A stretch of DNA of 64,000 nucleotides, taken from positions 1 to 64,000 of the forward strand of contig JBJXGH010000016.1 in the NCBI GenBank assembly GCA_046153685.1, given 5' to 3'. The notes under the pieces are model-generated. The model had not been told where the DNA came from and did no database searches. It saw only the letters and a list, made by a program, of their open reading frames with translations. The stretch is from CAMAPP01 sp046153685 (GTDB lineage Bacteria; Pseudomonadota; Alphaproteobacteria; CADEGL01). The translations under genes were made by a program, and so were the position numbers. Shown here piece by piece: positions 28,021-36,339 of this stretch; positions within the stretch are counted from its first letter, which is position 1; every line of letters begins with the position of its first letter.

Positions 28021-30006
28021 ATGTTCCGCAAAATACTCATCGCCAATCGCGGCGAAATCGCCTGCCGCGTCATTCGCACCTGCCGGCGGCTCGGCATCAA
28101 GACGGTGGCCGTTCATTCCGAGGCGGACGCGGGCGCGCTCCACGTCGAAATGGCCGACGAGGCAGTGGCCATCGGGCCGCCCGCCGCCGCCGAGAGCTAT
28201 CTGAAGATCGAGCGCATCGTTGAAGCGGCCAAGCGCGCGGGCGCGGAGGCCGTCCATCCGGGTTATGGCTTCCTGTCGGAAAATCCACGTTTTGCCGAGG
28301 CGCTGGAAAAGGCCGGGATCGTCTTCATCGGCCCGCCCATGCGCGCGGTTCATCTGATGGGCGACAAGATCGAATCGAAGAAACTCGCGCGCGCCGCGGG
28401 CGTCAGCACGATTCCGGGAGTTGACGCGCCCGTGGCCGATGCCGAGGAAGCGCTCGTGCGTGCCAAGAAAATCGGCTTTCCCGTGATGATCAAGGCGGCC
28501 GCCGGTGGTGGCGGCAAGGGCATGCGCATCGCACACAGGGCCGAGGAGGTCGCTCAAGGCTTTCGCTCGGCGACCAACGAGGCGAAGTCGAGCTTCGGCG
28601 ACGCGCGCGTGTTCCTCGAGAAGTTCATCGAGGAGCCGCGCCATATCGAAATTCAGGTCTTCGCCGACAAGCACGGCAACACGATCCATCTCGGCGAGCG
28701 CGAATGTTCCATCCAGCGCCGCCACCAGAAGGTGATCGAAGAGGCACCCAGTCCTTTCCTCGATGAAAAGACACGGCGTGCAATGGGCGAACAGGCGGTC
28801 AAGCTCGCCAAGGCCGTCGATTACGTCTCGGCGGGCACCGTCGAGTTCGTCGTTGACGCCAAGCGCAATTTCTTTTTCCTCGAGATGAACACGCGCCTAC
28901 AGGTCGAGCACCCGGTAACCGAACAGGTCACGGGCCTTGATCTGGTCGAGCTCATGATTCGCGTGGCGGCGGGGGAAAAACTTCCGCTGAAGCAATCGGA
29001 AGTGAAGCTCGCTGGAGCCGCCATTGAATCGCGGGTCTATGCCGAGGATCCGACGCGCAATTTTCTGCCCTCGATCGGCCGCCTGGTGCGCTACCGCGAG
29101 CCCAAGGGCGAGGGCGTGCGGGTCGATGCCGGGGTGCGCGAGGGCGATCAGATCAGCATCTACTACGATCCCATGATCGCCAAGTTGATTACCTGGGCCG
29201 ATGACCGACCGACGGCGATTGCGCGCATGCGCGCCGCGCTCGATTCCTTTGTGATTCGCGGCATCGCGCACAACGTGCCGTTTTTGTCCTCGCTGATCGC
29301 CCATCCGCGCGTGGCCGAGGGGCGCTTTACGACCAATTTCATCGCGGAAATCTACGGCGGCGGCTGGTCGCCCGTGGCGCCGGACGACGCGGGAATCAGG
29401 GAATTGCTCGCGGTCGCGGGCGCGGTGCATCGGCGTGCCCTCGAGCGCGAGGCGTCGATTTCGGGCCAGGTGCCGGGCCACGAGATGCGCCTTGCCGAGG
29501 CCTGGGTCGCGCGTCTGGGCGACCGCGATCATCCTCTCGTGATCCTTCCCGAGGGCGCCGGCTATGTGGTCATCGGTACTGGCCGCGGCAATTGCAGCGT
29601 CGAGTCCGATTGGTGGCCGGGACAGGCCTTGTTCGCGGGCCGTGTGGACGGCGCCGAGATCGCCGTGCAGGTCGTGCGCGCGGGTTCCACTTGGCGCCTC
29701 GCGCGCGGCGGCACCGAGATCGTCGTTCAAATCCTGACGCCACGCGCGGCCGAGTTGGCGGCGCTCATGCCGAAGAAGTCGGCGCCCGATCTTTCCCGCT
29801 TTCTCATGTCTCCCATGCCCGGGCTCCTGGTCTCGGTCACGGTCAAGGCAGGCCAAGACGTGAAGGCGGGCGAGGAACTCGCGGTCATCGAGGCGATGAA
29901 GATGGAAAACGTCCTGCGCGCCGAGCGCGACGGGCGCGTGGGCAAATTGCACGCCCAGGCCGGCGAGAGCCTGGCCGTGGACCAGCCGATTCTCGAGTTC
30001 GAATGA
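28021..30006 (+). CDS. pccA: Propionyl-CoA carboxylase alpha subunit (biotin carboxylase/BCCP)
   Basis: 661 residues. Domain order: biotin carboxylase (about 1-450, with KILIANRGEIACRVIRTCRR, AAAGGGGKGMRI and FLEMNTRLQVEHPVTE), a linking domain, and a C-terminal biotinyl domain with EAMKMENVL carrying biotin on Lys627. It carboxylates biotin from ATP and bicarbonate for PccB at 21649. An MccA paralogue is present at 44177; the lysine-rich linker with DLSRFLMSPMPGLLVSV fits PccA better. Its stop overlaps the acylphosphatase start (ATGA). Confidence 0.9.
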   Translation: MFRKILIANRGEIACRVIRTCRRLGIKTVAVHSEADAGALHVEMADEAVAIGPPAAAESYLKIERIVEAAKRAGAEAVHPGYGFLSENPRFAEALEKAGIVFIGPPMRAVHLMGDKIESKKLARAAGVSTIPGVDAPVADAEEALVRAKKIGFPVMIKAAAGGGGKGMRIAHRAEEVAQGFRSATNEAKSSFGDARVFLEKFIEEPRHIEIQVFADKHGNTIHLGERECSIQRRHQKVIEEAPSPFLDEKTRRAMGEQAVKLAKAVDYVSAGTVEFVVDAKRNFFFLEMNTRLQVEHPVTEQVTGLDLVELMIRVAAGEKLPLKQSEVKLAGAAIESRVYAEDPTRNFLPSIGRLVRYREPKGEGVRVDAGVREGDQISIYYDPMIAKLITWADDRPTAIARMRAALDSFVIRGIAHNVPFLSSLIAHPRVAEGRFTTNFIAEIYGGGWSPVAPDDAGIRELLAVAGAVHRRALEREASISGQVPGHEMRLAEAWVARLGDRDHPLVILPEGAGYVVIGTGRGNCSVESDWWPGQALFAGRVDGAEIAVQVVRAGSTWRLARGGTEIVVQILTPRAAELAALMPKKSAPDLSRFLMSPMPGLLVSVTVKAGQDVKAGEELAVIEAMKMENVLRAERDGRVGKLHAQAGESLAVDQPILEFE

Positions 30007-30284
30007 CGGAGACGGCGATCCGCGCGCGGATCGAAGGCAAGGTCCAGAATGTCTGGTACCGGGCCTGGACGACGCAGGCGGCGGCCGAGCGGGGATTGCG
30101 CGGCTGGGTGCGCAATCGCGCGGACGGCAGCGTCGAGGCGCTGTTCATCGGCCCCGCGGGCGCGGTACGCGCCATGATTGAATCTTGCCGTGCAGGGCCG
30201 CCCGCCGCCAGGGTGACACGCATCGTCGAGTCCCTGGATGCCGATGATGCCAGCGCGGGCTTCCGCCAATTGCCGACGGTCTGA
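30003..30284 (+). CDS. acyP: Acylphosphatase
   Basis: 93 residues from ATG 30003, four bases inside pccA. It hydrolyses acyl phosphates. The catalytic residues are visible: Arg20 in GKVQNVWYR and Asn38 in GWVRNRADGSVE. The first motif is normally GxVQGVxFR; here the second Gly is Asn and Phe is Tyr, a small deviation in the phosphate-binding loop. The same coupling of a carboxylase alpha subunit to an acylphosphatase could suit removal of carboxyphosphate-like or acyl-phosphate by-products, but that is speculative. Confidence 0.88.
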   Translation: MTETAIRARIEGKVQNVWYRAWTTQAAAERGLRGWVRNRADGSVEALFIGPAGAVRAMIESCRAGPPAARVTRIVESLDADDASAGFRQLPTV

Positions 30285-30302
30285 ACGCACTTGGCCTGGA
30301 GA

Positions 30303-31001
30303 CTAGGCGCGCGCGCATTTCCCGCGGCCGCCCGCGCCGAAGATCTCCTCGAAACCGTCCCGCAGCGCCGCATCAAGCGTATCCATGGCCACAGCCAGGC
30401 CCAAATCCGCGAGCGAGGTCACGCCCAGGCCCGGCTCGGCGATGCCGCACGGCACGATGCCCGAGAAGTGCGAAAGATCGGGCGCAAGATTGATCGAGAG
30501 GCCGTGATAGGTTACCCAGTGGCGCACGCGGACGCCGATCGCGGCGATCTTGTCCTCGCGCGGCCCGCCGCGCGGCACCCACAGCCCGACCCGGCCGGGC
30601 CGTCGCTCGGCGGTCACGCCGGAGCGGGCAAGGGCGAGAATGGCCCAATCCTCAAGATCGTGGACATAGCAGCGGACATCGCGACCGCGTGCGGCCAGAT
30701 CCAGCATGGCATAGGCCACGCGCTGTCCGGGACCGTGATAGGTGTAGCGCCCGCCGCGGCCGGTGCGGTGCACGGGGAAGGGGGCGGGACCCAACAGCTC
30801 CTCGGGCCGCGCCGAAGTGCCGGCGGTGTAAAGCGTCGGGTGTTCGAGCAGCCAGACAAGCTCGCGCGCCCGTCCGGCGCGAATCTCCGCGACGCGCGCC
30901 TCCATGACGGCAACGGCGTCTTCGTAGCCGACCGCCGACGCCGAGACGCGCCATTCGACCGTATCGCGCCCCGGGGCGCCGCCTGTTTGTCTGGCCCTCA
31001 C
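30303..31001 (-). CDS. lipB: Octanoyltransferase LipB
   Basis: 232 residues. It moves octanoate from acyl carrier protein to lipoyl domains. The family motifs GRGGRYTYHGPGQRVAYAML and CYVHDLEDWAI are present, with the catalytic lysine in EDKIAAIGVRVR (Lys151) and cysteine in IVPCGIAE (Cys185). It is convergent with the acylphosphatase gene, with only 18 bp between stop codons. Confidence 0.95.
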   Translation of the reverse strand: MRARQTGGAPGRDTVEWRVSASAVGYEDAVAVMEARVAEIRAGRARELVWLLEHPTLYTAGTSARPEELLGPAPFPVHRTGRGGRYTYHGPGQRVAYAMLDLAARGRDVRCYVHDLEDWAILALARSGVTAERRPGRVGLWVPRGGPREDKIAAIGVRVRHWVTYHGLSINLAPDLSHFSGIVPCGIAEPGLGVTSLADLGLAVAMDTLDAALRDGFEEIFGAGGRGKCARA

Positions 31002-31101
31002 GGGTGCCCTGCCCTCATGGGCTGTCTTGCCCTCATGGAGCCGATTTGGTAAAGCCCGGCCCTCGGCCGCGCAAGGCGCGGCGGATTTCCGGCGAGACTC
31101 T

Positions 31102-31188
31102 GCGGTCGTGGCGGAATTGGTAGACGCGCAGCGTTGAGGGCGCTGTGGGGGCGACCCTGTGGAAGTTCGAGTCTTCTCGACCGCACCA
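31102..31188 (+). tRNA. tRNA-Leu (anticodon GAG)
   Basis: An 87-base cloverleaf with encoded CCA. Acceptor stem GCGGTCG (31102-31108) pairs with CGACCGC (31178-31184). The anticodon stem CAGCG/CGCTG encloses the loop TTGAGGG, giving anticodon GAG, which reads CUC and CUU leucine codons. A long variable arm (GGGGGCGACCCT region) marks a class II tRNA. The T stem GGAAG/CTTCT encloses TTCGAGT. Confidence 0.95.
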
Positions 31189-31382
31189 TCTTGACCGGCC
31201 CGCGCGGCGACGCACGAAGGCCGTATCGCTTAAGCCGTATGTACGGAACCGACTCTTTGTAGGCCGGATTCCTAGGGCAACCGTATAACGGCGTGGATTG
31301 GGAGGTCGAGGCACGGCGTCCACGCCGCCGGGCTCAACCGCCGCTCGGCACTAATCCCTCGTTCGGCACTAGGCAGGCGACC

Positions 31383-32753
31383 ATGGCCGATTCGCTCAAC
31401 AAGTCGGAAATCGGCCTGGACCCCCAAATCGTCCACGGGGTCCGGGACGCGCTCGCCGAAGGCGGCTTGGCGTGGGCGGCTGAACGCGTGCTGGCCTTGC
31501 CCTACGGCGATGCCGCCGTTCTCGTCGAATCGCTGACTGCGGAGGAGCGGGCGGCGCTCGTGCCCGCCCTCAAAGGCCGTCTCGATCCTCTCGTGCTGTC
31601 CGATCTCAACGACTCGGTACGCGAGGAACTGGTCGATCTTCTGGGCCCCCGGGGTACCGCGCAAGCACTGACTGAACTCGACACCGACGACGCGGTCGAG
31701 ATCGTCCGGACACTCGGTAAGGCCGTCCAATCCCAGGTGCTCGAGGCGGTTCCCGCGTTGGAGCGTGGGGAAATCGAGCGCGGCCTTGCCTTTCCCGAGA
31801 ATTCCGCCGGCCGCTTGATGCAGCGCGCCTTCGTCGCGGCGCCCGCGAGCTGGAGCGTCGGTCAGTTAATCGACTATTTGCGCGAGGCCGAAGACCTGCC
31901 GGACGATTTCTACGATCTGTTCATCGTCGATGCCGAGTTCCGGCCGATCGCGGCGGTGCCGCTCAGTCGTATTCTGCGCAGCAAGCGCCCGGTCCTGGTC
32001 GGTGCCATCGTCGAGCCCGAAGGCGAATTTTCGACCGTGCCCGTGACCATGGACCAGGAGGATGTCGCCTATCTGTTCCGTCGGCGCGATCTGGTCTCGG
32101 CGCCGGTGGTGGACGAGCAAGGCCGCATGGTCGGCGTCGTCACCGTTGACGATGTGGTCGAAGTCATCGAAGAGGAGCGCGAGGAAGACTTGATGCGCCT
32201 CGGCGGCATGGCGCAGACCGATATCCGTCGCGGCGTGCTTGGCACCACGCGCGGGCGCTTTGCCTGGCTGTTCGTCAATCTTTTGACGGCGATCCTCGCA
32301 TCCCTGGTCATCGGCCTGTTCGAGGCCCAGATCGAGCACCTGGTGGCGCTGGCGGTGCTGATGCCGATTGCCGCCTCGATGGGCGGGAATGCCGGTTCGC
32401 AGACCTTGACCGTCGTCGTGCGCGGCCTGGCGACGCACGAGATCTCGGCGGTGAACGCGACGCGCATAGTGACCAAGGAAGTTCTAGTCGGCAGTCTCAA
32501 CGGCGTGTTGTTCGCGGCTCTCGGCGGCTTGGTCGCCGGGCTGTGGTTCGGCGTCTGGCAGATCGGTCTGGTACTCGGCGCGGCGCTCGTGGTCAACATG
32601 ATCGCGGCTGGTTTAGCCGGGGCGCTGATCCCGCTCGCCATGCATTTCCGCAAGATCGATCCGGCGATTTCCTCCGTGGTGTTCTTGACCACCGTCACCG
32701 ATGTCGTGGGCTTCTTTGCCTTCCTCGGCCTCGCGTCCTGGGTGTTGCTCTAG
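31383..32753 (+). CDS. mgtE: Magnesium transporter MgtE
   Basis: 456 residues from ATG 31383; the open frame back to 31293 adds an unconserved leader. Domain order: MgtE N-domain (about 30-135), two CBS domains (about 140-260, with VVDEQGRMVGVVTVDDVVEV), and five membrane helices (about 285-456) including MPIAASMGGNAGSQTLTVVV, the conserved pore motif. It is a Mg2+-gated channel in the inner membrane. The 194 bp between tRNA-Leu and this gene hold no recognised riboswitch. Confidence 0.95.
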   Translation: MADSLNKSEIGLDPQIVHGVRDALAEGGLAWAAERVLALPYGDAAVLVESLTAEERAALVPALKGRLDPLVLSDLNDSVREELVDLLGPRGTAQALTELDTDDAVEIVRTLGKAVQSQVLEAVPALERGEIERGLAFPENSAGRLMQRAFVAAPASWSVGQLIDYLREAEDLPDDFYDLFIVDAEFRPIAAVPLSRILRSKRPVLVGAIVEPEGEFSTVPVTMDQEDVAYLFRRRDLVSAPVVDEQGRMVGVVTVDDVVEVIEEEREEDLMRLGGMAQTDIRRGVLGTTRGRFAWLFVNLLTAILASLVIGLFEAQIEHLVALAVLMPIAASMGGNAGSQTLTVVVRGLATHEISAVNATRIVTKEVLVGSLNGVLFAALGGLVAGLWFGVWQIGLVLGAALVVNMIAAGLAGALIPLAMHFRKIDPAISSVVFLTTVTDVVGFFAFLGLASWVLL

Positions 32754-32807
32754 ATCGGCCCAGCCTGGAGATCGGCCCGATCCGGAAGTTGGCACGGCCT
32801 GGAGATC
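32753..32807 (+). repeat. Short direct repeats after mgtE
   Basis: GCCTGGAGATC occurs at 32763-32773 and 32797-32807 and GATCGGCCC at 32753-32761 and 32770-32778. They fill the start of the 207-bp gap between mgtE and the LiuR gene. No hairpin terminator or gene is seen there; the repeats may simply be a decayed duplication. Confidence 0.5.
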
Positions 32808-32925
32808 TACCCAGCCAGGCGATTCGACGTGGCTCGCCGGGGACCTCCATGCTTGGTTTGGCCTTGCTTGATTTGGCCCTTCTTAGCTTTTTGGATCGTT
32901 CTCGGTGATGCTGATTATTCTAATA

Positions 32926-32941
32926 TTGACGTTAACGTAAA
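32926..32941. promoter_or_regulatory. LiuR-type operator upstream of liuR
   Basis: TTGACGTTAACGTAAA, a 16-bp palindrome with one mismatched pair, lies 19 bp before the MerR-type gene at 32961. Its TTGACG half doubles as a good -35 box. It is nearly identical to the perfect palindrome at 33361. The symmetry, location and two copies around the regulator gene point to autoregulation. Genuine binding has not been tested. Confidence 0.75.
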
Positions 32942-32960
32942 GGCAATATATTGATTTGAC

Positions 32961-33341
32961 ATGAGCGGTGGTCGATTTACGATTTCGGAGCTGGCGAGGG
33001 AATTCGTCCTGACTCCCCGCGCGATCCGTCATTACGAGGAACTGGGCCTGTTGCACCCGGGAAAGCGGGGTACGGTGCGCCTGTTTAGCGAGTCCGACAG
33101 GAAGCGCCTGCGCCTGGTGCTCCGGGGTAAGCGTCTCGGATTCTCGCTCGAACAGATCAAGGAGATGCTCGACCTGCACTATGCCCAGTCCGGCGAGATT
33201 GCCGCGCCAGAGGCCTTGCTCAGCCGCATCGAGGGCCACCGCGTGGCCTTGCGGCGCTTGCGCGAGGACGTGGGCATGGCCCTGTCTTGGCTCGAGATGC
33301 TCGAGGAGCGTTGCCGGGGTGACATCAAGAAGAGCGCATGA
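32961..33341 (+). CDS. liuR: MerR-family regulator of leucine/isovalerate catabolism (LiuR)
   Basis: 126 residues. An N-terminal MerR winged helix (FTISELAREFVLTPRAIRHY, then EELGLLHPGKRGTVRLF) is followed by an effector/dimerisation helix with no metal-binding cysteine pattern. LiuR proteins control leucine and isovalerate degradation genes in many Proteobacteria, which fits the downstream liuA-liuE set and the flanking palindromes. It is probably derepressed by a pathway CoA ester, as proposed for the family. Confidence 0.88.
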   Translation: MSGGRFTISELAREFVLTPRAIRHYEELGLLHPGKRGTVRLFSESDRKRLRLVLRGKRLGFSLEQIKEMLDLHYAQSGEIAAPEALLSRIEGHRVALRRLREDVGMALSWLEMLEERCRGDIKKSA

Positions 33342-33360
33342 GAAGCGTGATTTTTCTCTA

Positions 33361-33376
33361 TTTACGTTAACGTAAA
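33361..33376. promoter_or_regulatory. LiuR-type operator, perfect 16-bp palindrome
   Basis: TTTACGTTAACGTAAA is its own reverse complement. It lies 20 bp after the liuR stop and 12 bp before the thioesterase ATG, overlapping its AAAGGGA ribosome site. It is almost the same as the site at 32926, so it is probably the operator of the catabolic transcript. AT-rich flanks could carry the promoter. Confidence 0.8.
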
Positions 33377-33388
33377 GGGAAGTGCCTT

Positions 33389-33862
33389 ATGGTATCTACA
33401 GTGAATTTCCAACCCCGCGACCCCAATTTCGGTGCGCGCTGCCGCGATTCCTTTTCCCGGCAACCCTTCATGACCCATCTGGGTGCCAGGCTTATGGATC
33501 TGCGGCCGGGCTTCGCGGAAATCCACCTGCCCTTCGCGCCCTTCGTGCGCCAGCAGCATGGCTATGTCCATGGCGGCGCCATTGCCTCGGTACTCGACAG
33601 CGCAGCCGGCTATGCGGCGTTCAGCCTGATGCCCGCCGAAGCGACAGTGCTGACGGTCGAATACAAGCTCAACTTCGTGAATCCGGGCGAGGGCGAGGCG
33701 GTGATCGCGCGCGGCCAGGTGGTGAAGTCCGGGCGCACGCTAAGCGTGGTGCAAGCCGATGCCTATGCGCGAACGGCCGGCAAGGAAGTGCTGATCGCCA
33801 CATCGATTCAAACCTTGATGGCCCTGCTCGGGCGGCCCGACACGACATCGCCGAAGACCTGA
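33389..33862 (+). CDS. PaaI-family hotdog thioesterase
   Basis: 157 residues, one hotdog domain. The signature HGYVHGGAIASVLDSAAGYAA holds the catalytic-region Gly-Gly and Asp, and VEYKLNFVNPGEGEAV is typical of PaaI-like enzymes that hydrolyse acyl-CoA thioesters. It is the first gene after the perfect LiuR-type palindrome, so it may release CoA from isovaleryl- or dimethylacrylyl-CoA overflow. The substrate is inferred from context only. Confidence 0.85.
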   Translation: MVSTVNFQPRDPNFGARCRDSFSRQPFMTHLGARLMDLRPGFAEIHLPFAPFVRQQHGYVHGGAIASVLDSAAGYAAFSLMPAEATVLTVEYKLNFVNPGEGEAVIARGQVVKSGRTLSVVQADAYARTAGKEVLIATSIQTLMALLGRPDTTSPKT

Positions 33863-33957
33863 ACGTCAGGCGTCGGTTGAACGGGACGGCGCGCGGTCGG
33901 GACGGCGCACGGGCGAATTGGGGCGTTCGGCGCTAGAATGCGGCGGAGGAGGCGGAG

Positions 33958-35130
33958 ATGATTGCCAATAGATTGCCGGCCTTCGATTTCGGCTTGGGCG
34001 AGCAGGCCGATATGATTCGCGAGACGGTCGCGGATTTTTCCGCGGCCGAGATCGCGCCGCGCGCCGACGCGATCGACCGGACGAACGAATTTCCGCGCGA
34101 CCTTTGGCCGCGCCTCGGCGCGTTGGGCCTCTTGGGTCTCACGGCGGAGGAGGAATATGGCGGCTCGCGCCTCGGCTATCTCGAACACTGCGTGGCCATG
34201 GAGGAAATCAGCCGAGCCTCCGCCGCGGTCGGCCTGTCCTATGGCGCGCATTCCAACCTTTGCGTGAACCAACTCACGCGCAACGGCTCGGCCGAGCAGA
34301 AGCGGCGTTTTCTGCCCAAATTGATTTCCGGCGAGCATGTGGGCGCGCTGGCGATGAGCGAGCCGGGTGCCGGTTCCGACGTCGTCGGCATGAAGACGCG
34401 CGCCGAGAAGCGTGGCGACCGCTTCGTGCTCAATGGCAGCAAGATGTGGATCACCAACGGCCCCGACGCCGAAACGCTGATCGTCTATGCCAAGACCGAT
34501 CCCCAGGAAGGCGCGCGCGGCATCACCGCCTTCCTCGTCGAAAAGGGCATGAAGGGCTTTCGCACCGCGCCGAAGCTCGACAAGCTCGGTATGCGCGGCT
34601 CGAACACCTGCGAGCTCGTCTTCGAGGATTGCGAAATCGCGGCGGAAAACGTCCTGGGCAAGGTGGGCGAGGGCGTGCGCATCCTCATGAGCGGCCTCGA
34701 TTACGAGCGCGTCGTGCTCGCGGCCGGTCCGCTCGGCATCATGCAGTCGGCGATGGACATCGTCGTGCCGTACATGCACGAGCGAAGGCAATTCGGCCAG
34801 GCCATCGGCGCCTTCCAGCTCATGCAAGGCAAGCTTGCCGATATGTACACCACCATGAACGCGGCGAAGTCCTATGTGTACGCCGTGGCGCGCGCTTGCG
34901 ATGGCGGGCGCACCACGCGGAAGGATGCCGCCGGCGCCATTCTATATGCCGCCGAACGCGCGACGTGGATGGCGCTCGAAGCCATCCAATGCCTGGGCGG
35001 CATGGGCTACGTGAACGACAGCCCCACGGGGCGCTTGCTGCGCGACGCCAAGCTGTACGAGATCGGCGCCGGGACCAGCGAAATCCGCCGCTGGCTGATC
35101 GGCCGCGAGTTGTTCGAGGCAACCGCCTAG
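33958..35130 (+). CDS. liuA: Isovaleryl-CoA dehydrogenase
   Basis: 390 residues. An acyl-CoA dehydrogenase with the FAD-binding AMSEPGAGSDVVGM and KMWITNGPDAETLIVYAKT motifs. The catalytic base is Glu250 in GLDYERVVLAAGPLGIMQ, the isovaleryl-CoA dehydrogenase position, and the C-terminal site where short-chain enzymes have Glu reads EIGAGTSEIRR. It oxidises isovaleryl-CoA to 3-methylcrotonyl-CoA and passes electrons to ETF. It lies 95 bp after the thioesterase gene. Confidence 0.93.
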   Translation: MIANRLPAFDFGLGEQADMIRETVADFSAAEIAPRADAIDRTNEFPRDLWPRLGALGLLGLTAEEEYGGSRLGYLEHCVAMEEISRASAAVGLSYGAHSNLCVNQLTRNGSAEQKRRFLPKLISGEHVGALAMSEPGAGSDVVGMKTRAEKRGDRFVLNGSKMWITNGPDAETLIVYAKTDPQEGARGITAFLVEKGMKGFRTAPKLDKLGMRGSNTCELVFEDCEIAAENVLGKVGEGVRILMSGLDYERVVLAAGPLGIMQSAMDIVVPYMHERRQFGQAIGAFQLMQGKLADMYTTMNAAKSYVYAVARACDGGRTTRKDAAGAILYAAERATWMALEAIQCLGGMGYVNDSPTGRLLRDAKLYEIGAGTSEIRRWLIGRELFEATA

Positions 35131-35168
35131 ACATTTCAAGACCAAACCATCCCGAGAGGAGAGCCGCC

Positions 35169-35660
35169 ATGGCGCGAAGACTTGTCTCATCCGGATCGAA
35201 ATTCGAGAACATCCTCGGCTATAGCCGCGCGGTCGTGGACGGGGAATGGGTGTTCCTGTCGGGCACGACGGGCTTCGACTACAAGGCGCACGCGATCCAT
35301 CCGGGCGTGATCGAGCAAACCGAAAAGATGCTCGACAACATGGCATGGGGTTTGAAGCAAGCGGGCGCGCGGTTCGAGGACGTGGTGCGCCTGCGCCTCT
35401 ATCTGACCCATTGGCAGGATTTCGAGCGCGTGGCACCCGTCATCGGCAAGCGCTTCCGCCACATTCGCCCCGCCCAGACCATGATCACCGCGTGCTTCGC
35501 CGATCCGCGCATCCTGATCGAGATGGAGGCAACGGCGCTTTTGCGTGGCGCGGCCAAGCCGGCGAAGGCGGGCAAGCCGGCCGAGCGCAAGACGGCCAAG
35601 ATCGCCAAGGCCAAGATTCCCAAATCCAAGGGGCGCGCAAAATCGAGGCGCGGGCGCTAG
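35169..35660 (+). CDS. RidA-family protein with basic tail
   Basis: 163 residues from ATG 35169 (GAGAGGAGAG upstream). Residues 1-125 are a RidA/YjgF domain with FLSGTTGFDYKAHAIHPGV and the active-site arginine in DPRILIEMEATALL. RidA enzymes hydrolyse reactive enamines and imines. The final 38 residues are rich in Lys, Ala and Arg (KAKIPKSKGRAKSRRGR), an unusual addition. It sits between liuA and a DUF1989 pair, which suggests a nitrogenous intermediate. Confidence 0.85.
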   Translation: MARRLVSSGSKFENILGYSRAVVDGEWVFLSGTTGFDYKAHAIHPGVIEQTEKMLDNMAWGLKQAGARFEDVVRLRLYLTHWQDFERVAPVIGKRFRHIRPAQTMITACFADPRILIEMEATALLRGAAKPAKAGKPAERKTAKIAKAKIPKSKGRAKSRRGR

Positions 35661-35695
35661 GATCGCGGCTGCAACCATCCTGGGGAGGATCGAAC

Positions 35696-36292
35696 ATGGC
35701 GATGCATCACACCATTCCCGCGCGCAAAGGCCTGGCCCTTCGCGTGCGCAAGGGCCAGCACTACAAGGTGATCAACACCCACGGCTATCAGATCGTGGAT
35801 CACTGGGCCTTCAATGCCGAGGACTACCGGGAATGCATGTCGATGGAGCATTGCCATGTCGCCATCGACAAGCTCATGCCGGTCGTGGGCGACACGATGG
35901 TCACCAACAAGCGCCGACCCATCATCACCCTTACGGCCGACACCTCGCCCGGAATCCATGACACCATGGTCGCGGCCTGCGATATTTACCGCTATCAACA
36001 GCTGGGCGCCGTCGGTTATCACGACAACTGCACGGACAATCTCGCAAACGCGCTCAAGGCCATCGGTGTCTCGATCCAACCGCACGAAACGCCGGCGCCG
36101 TTCAATATCTTCCAGAACACCCAATACCACCCCGGCAAGGGCATCGCGTACCTGCCCACCGTCAGCAAGAAGGGCGACTACGTCACTCTGCGTGCCGAGA
36201 TGGACGCCATCGTGGCGTTCTCCTGCTGCCCGCAGGACATGATCCCGGTGAACAGCGGCAAACCGACCAGCGCCGAGGTCGAACTCGAATAG
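35696..36292 (+). CDS. DUF1989 protein (urea-carboxylase-associated family), copy 1
   Basis: 198 residues from ATG 35696 with GGGGAGGAT upstream. The family's conserved parts are the THGYQIVDHWAFNAEDY region, the GYHDNCTDNL motif and the C-terminal SCCPQDMIPVNSGKPTSAEV with a Cys pair likely near the active site. Homologous pairs (CgdA/CgdB) act on carboxyguanidine next to guanidine carboxylase. No such carboxylase is present here, so this copy may act on another amidine or carbamoyl compound. Confidence 0.88.
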   Translation: MAMHHTIPARKGLALRVRKGQHYKVINTHGYQIVDHWAFNAEDYRECMSMEHCHVAIDKLMPVVGDTMVTNKRRPIITLTADTSPGIHDTMVAACDIYRYQQLGAVGYHDNCTDNLANALKAIGVSIQPHETPAPFNIFQNTQYHPGKGIAYLPTVSKKGDYVTLRAEMDAIVAFSCCPQDMIPVNSGKPTSAEVELE

Positions 36293-36339
36293 GCGGCGGA
36301 TCGGCATACGGCAAACAACGACAAATCGGAGAACTATAC

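Noticed and set aside
36293..36339. Guanidine riboswitch before the DUF1989 genes
   Set aside because: The gaps are only about 35-47 bp and lack the conserved ACR/GG or stem-loop patterns.
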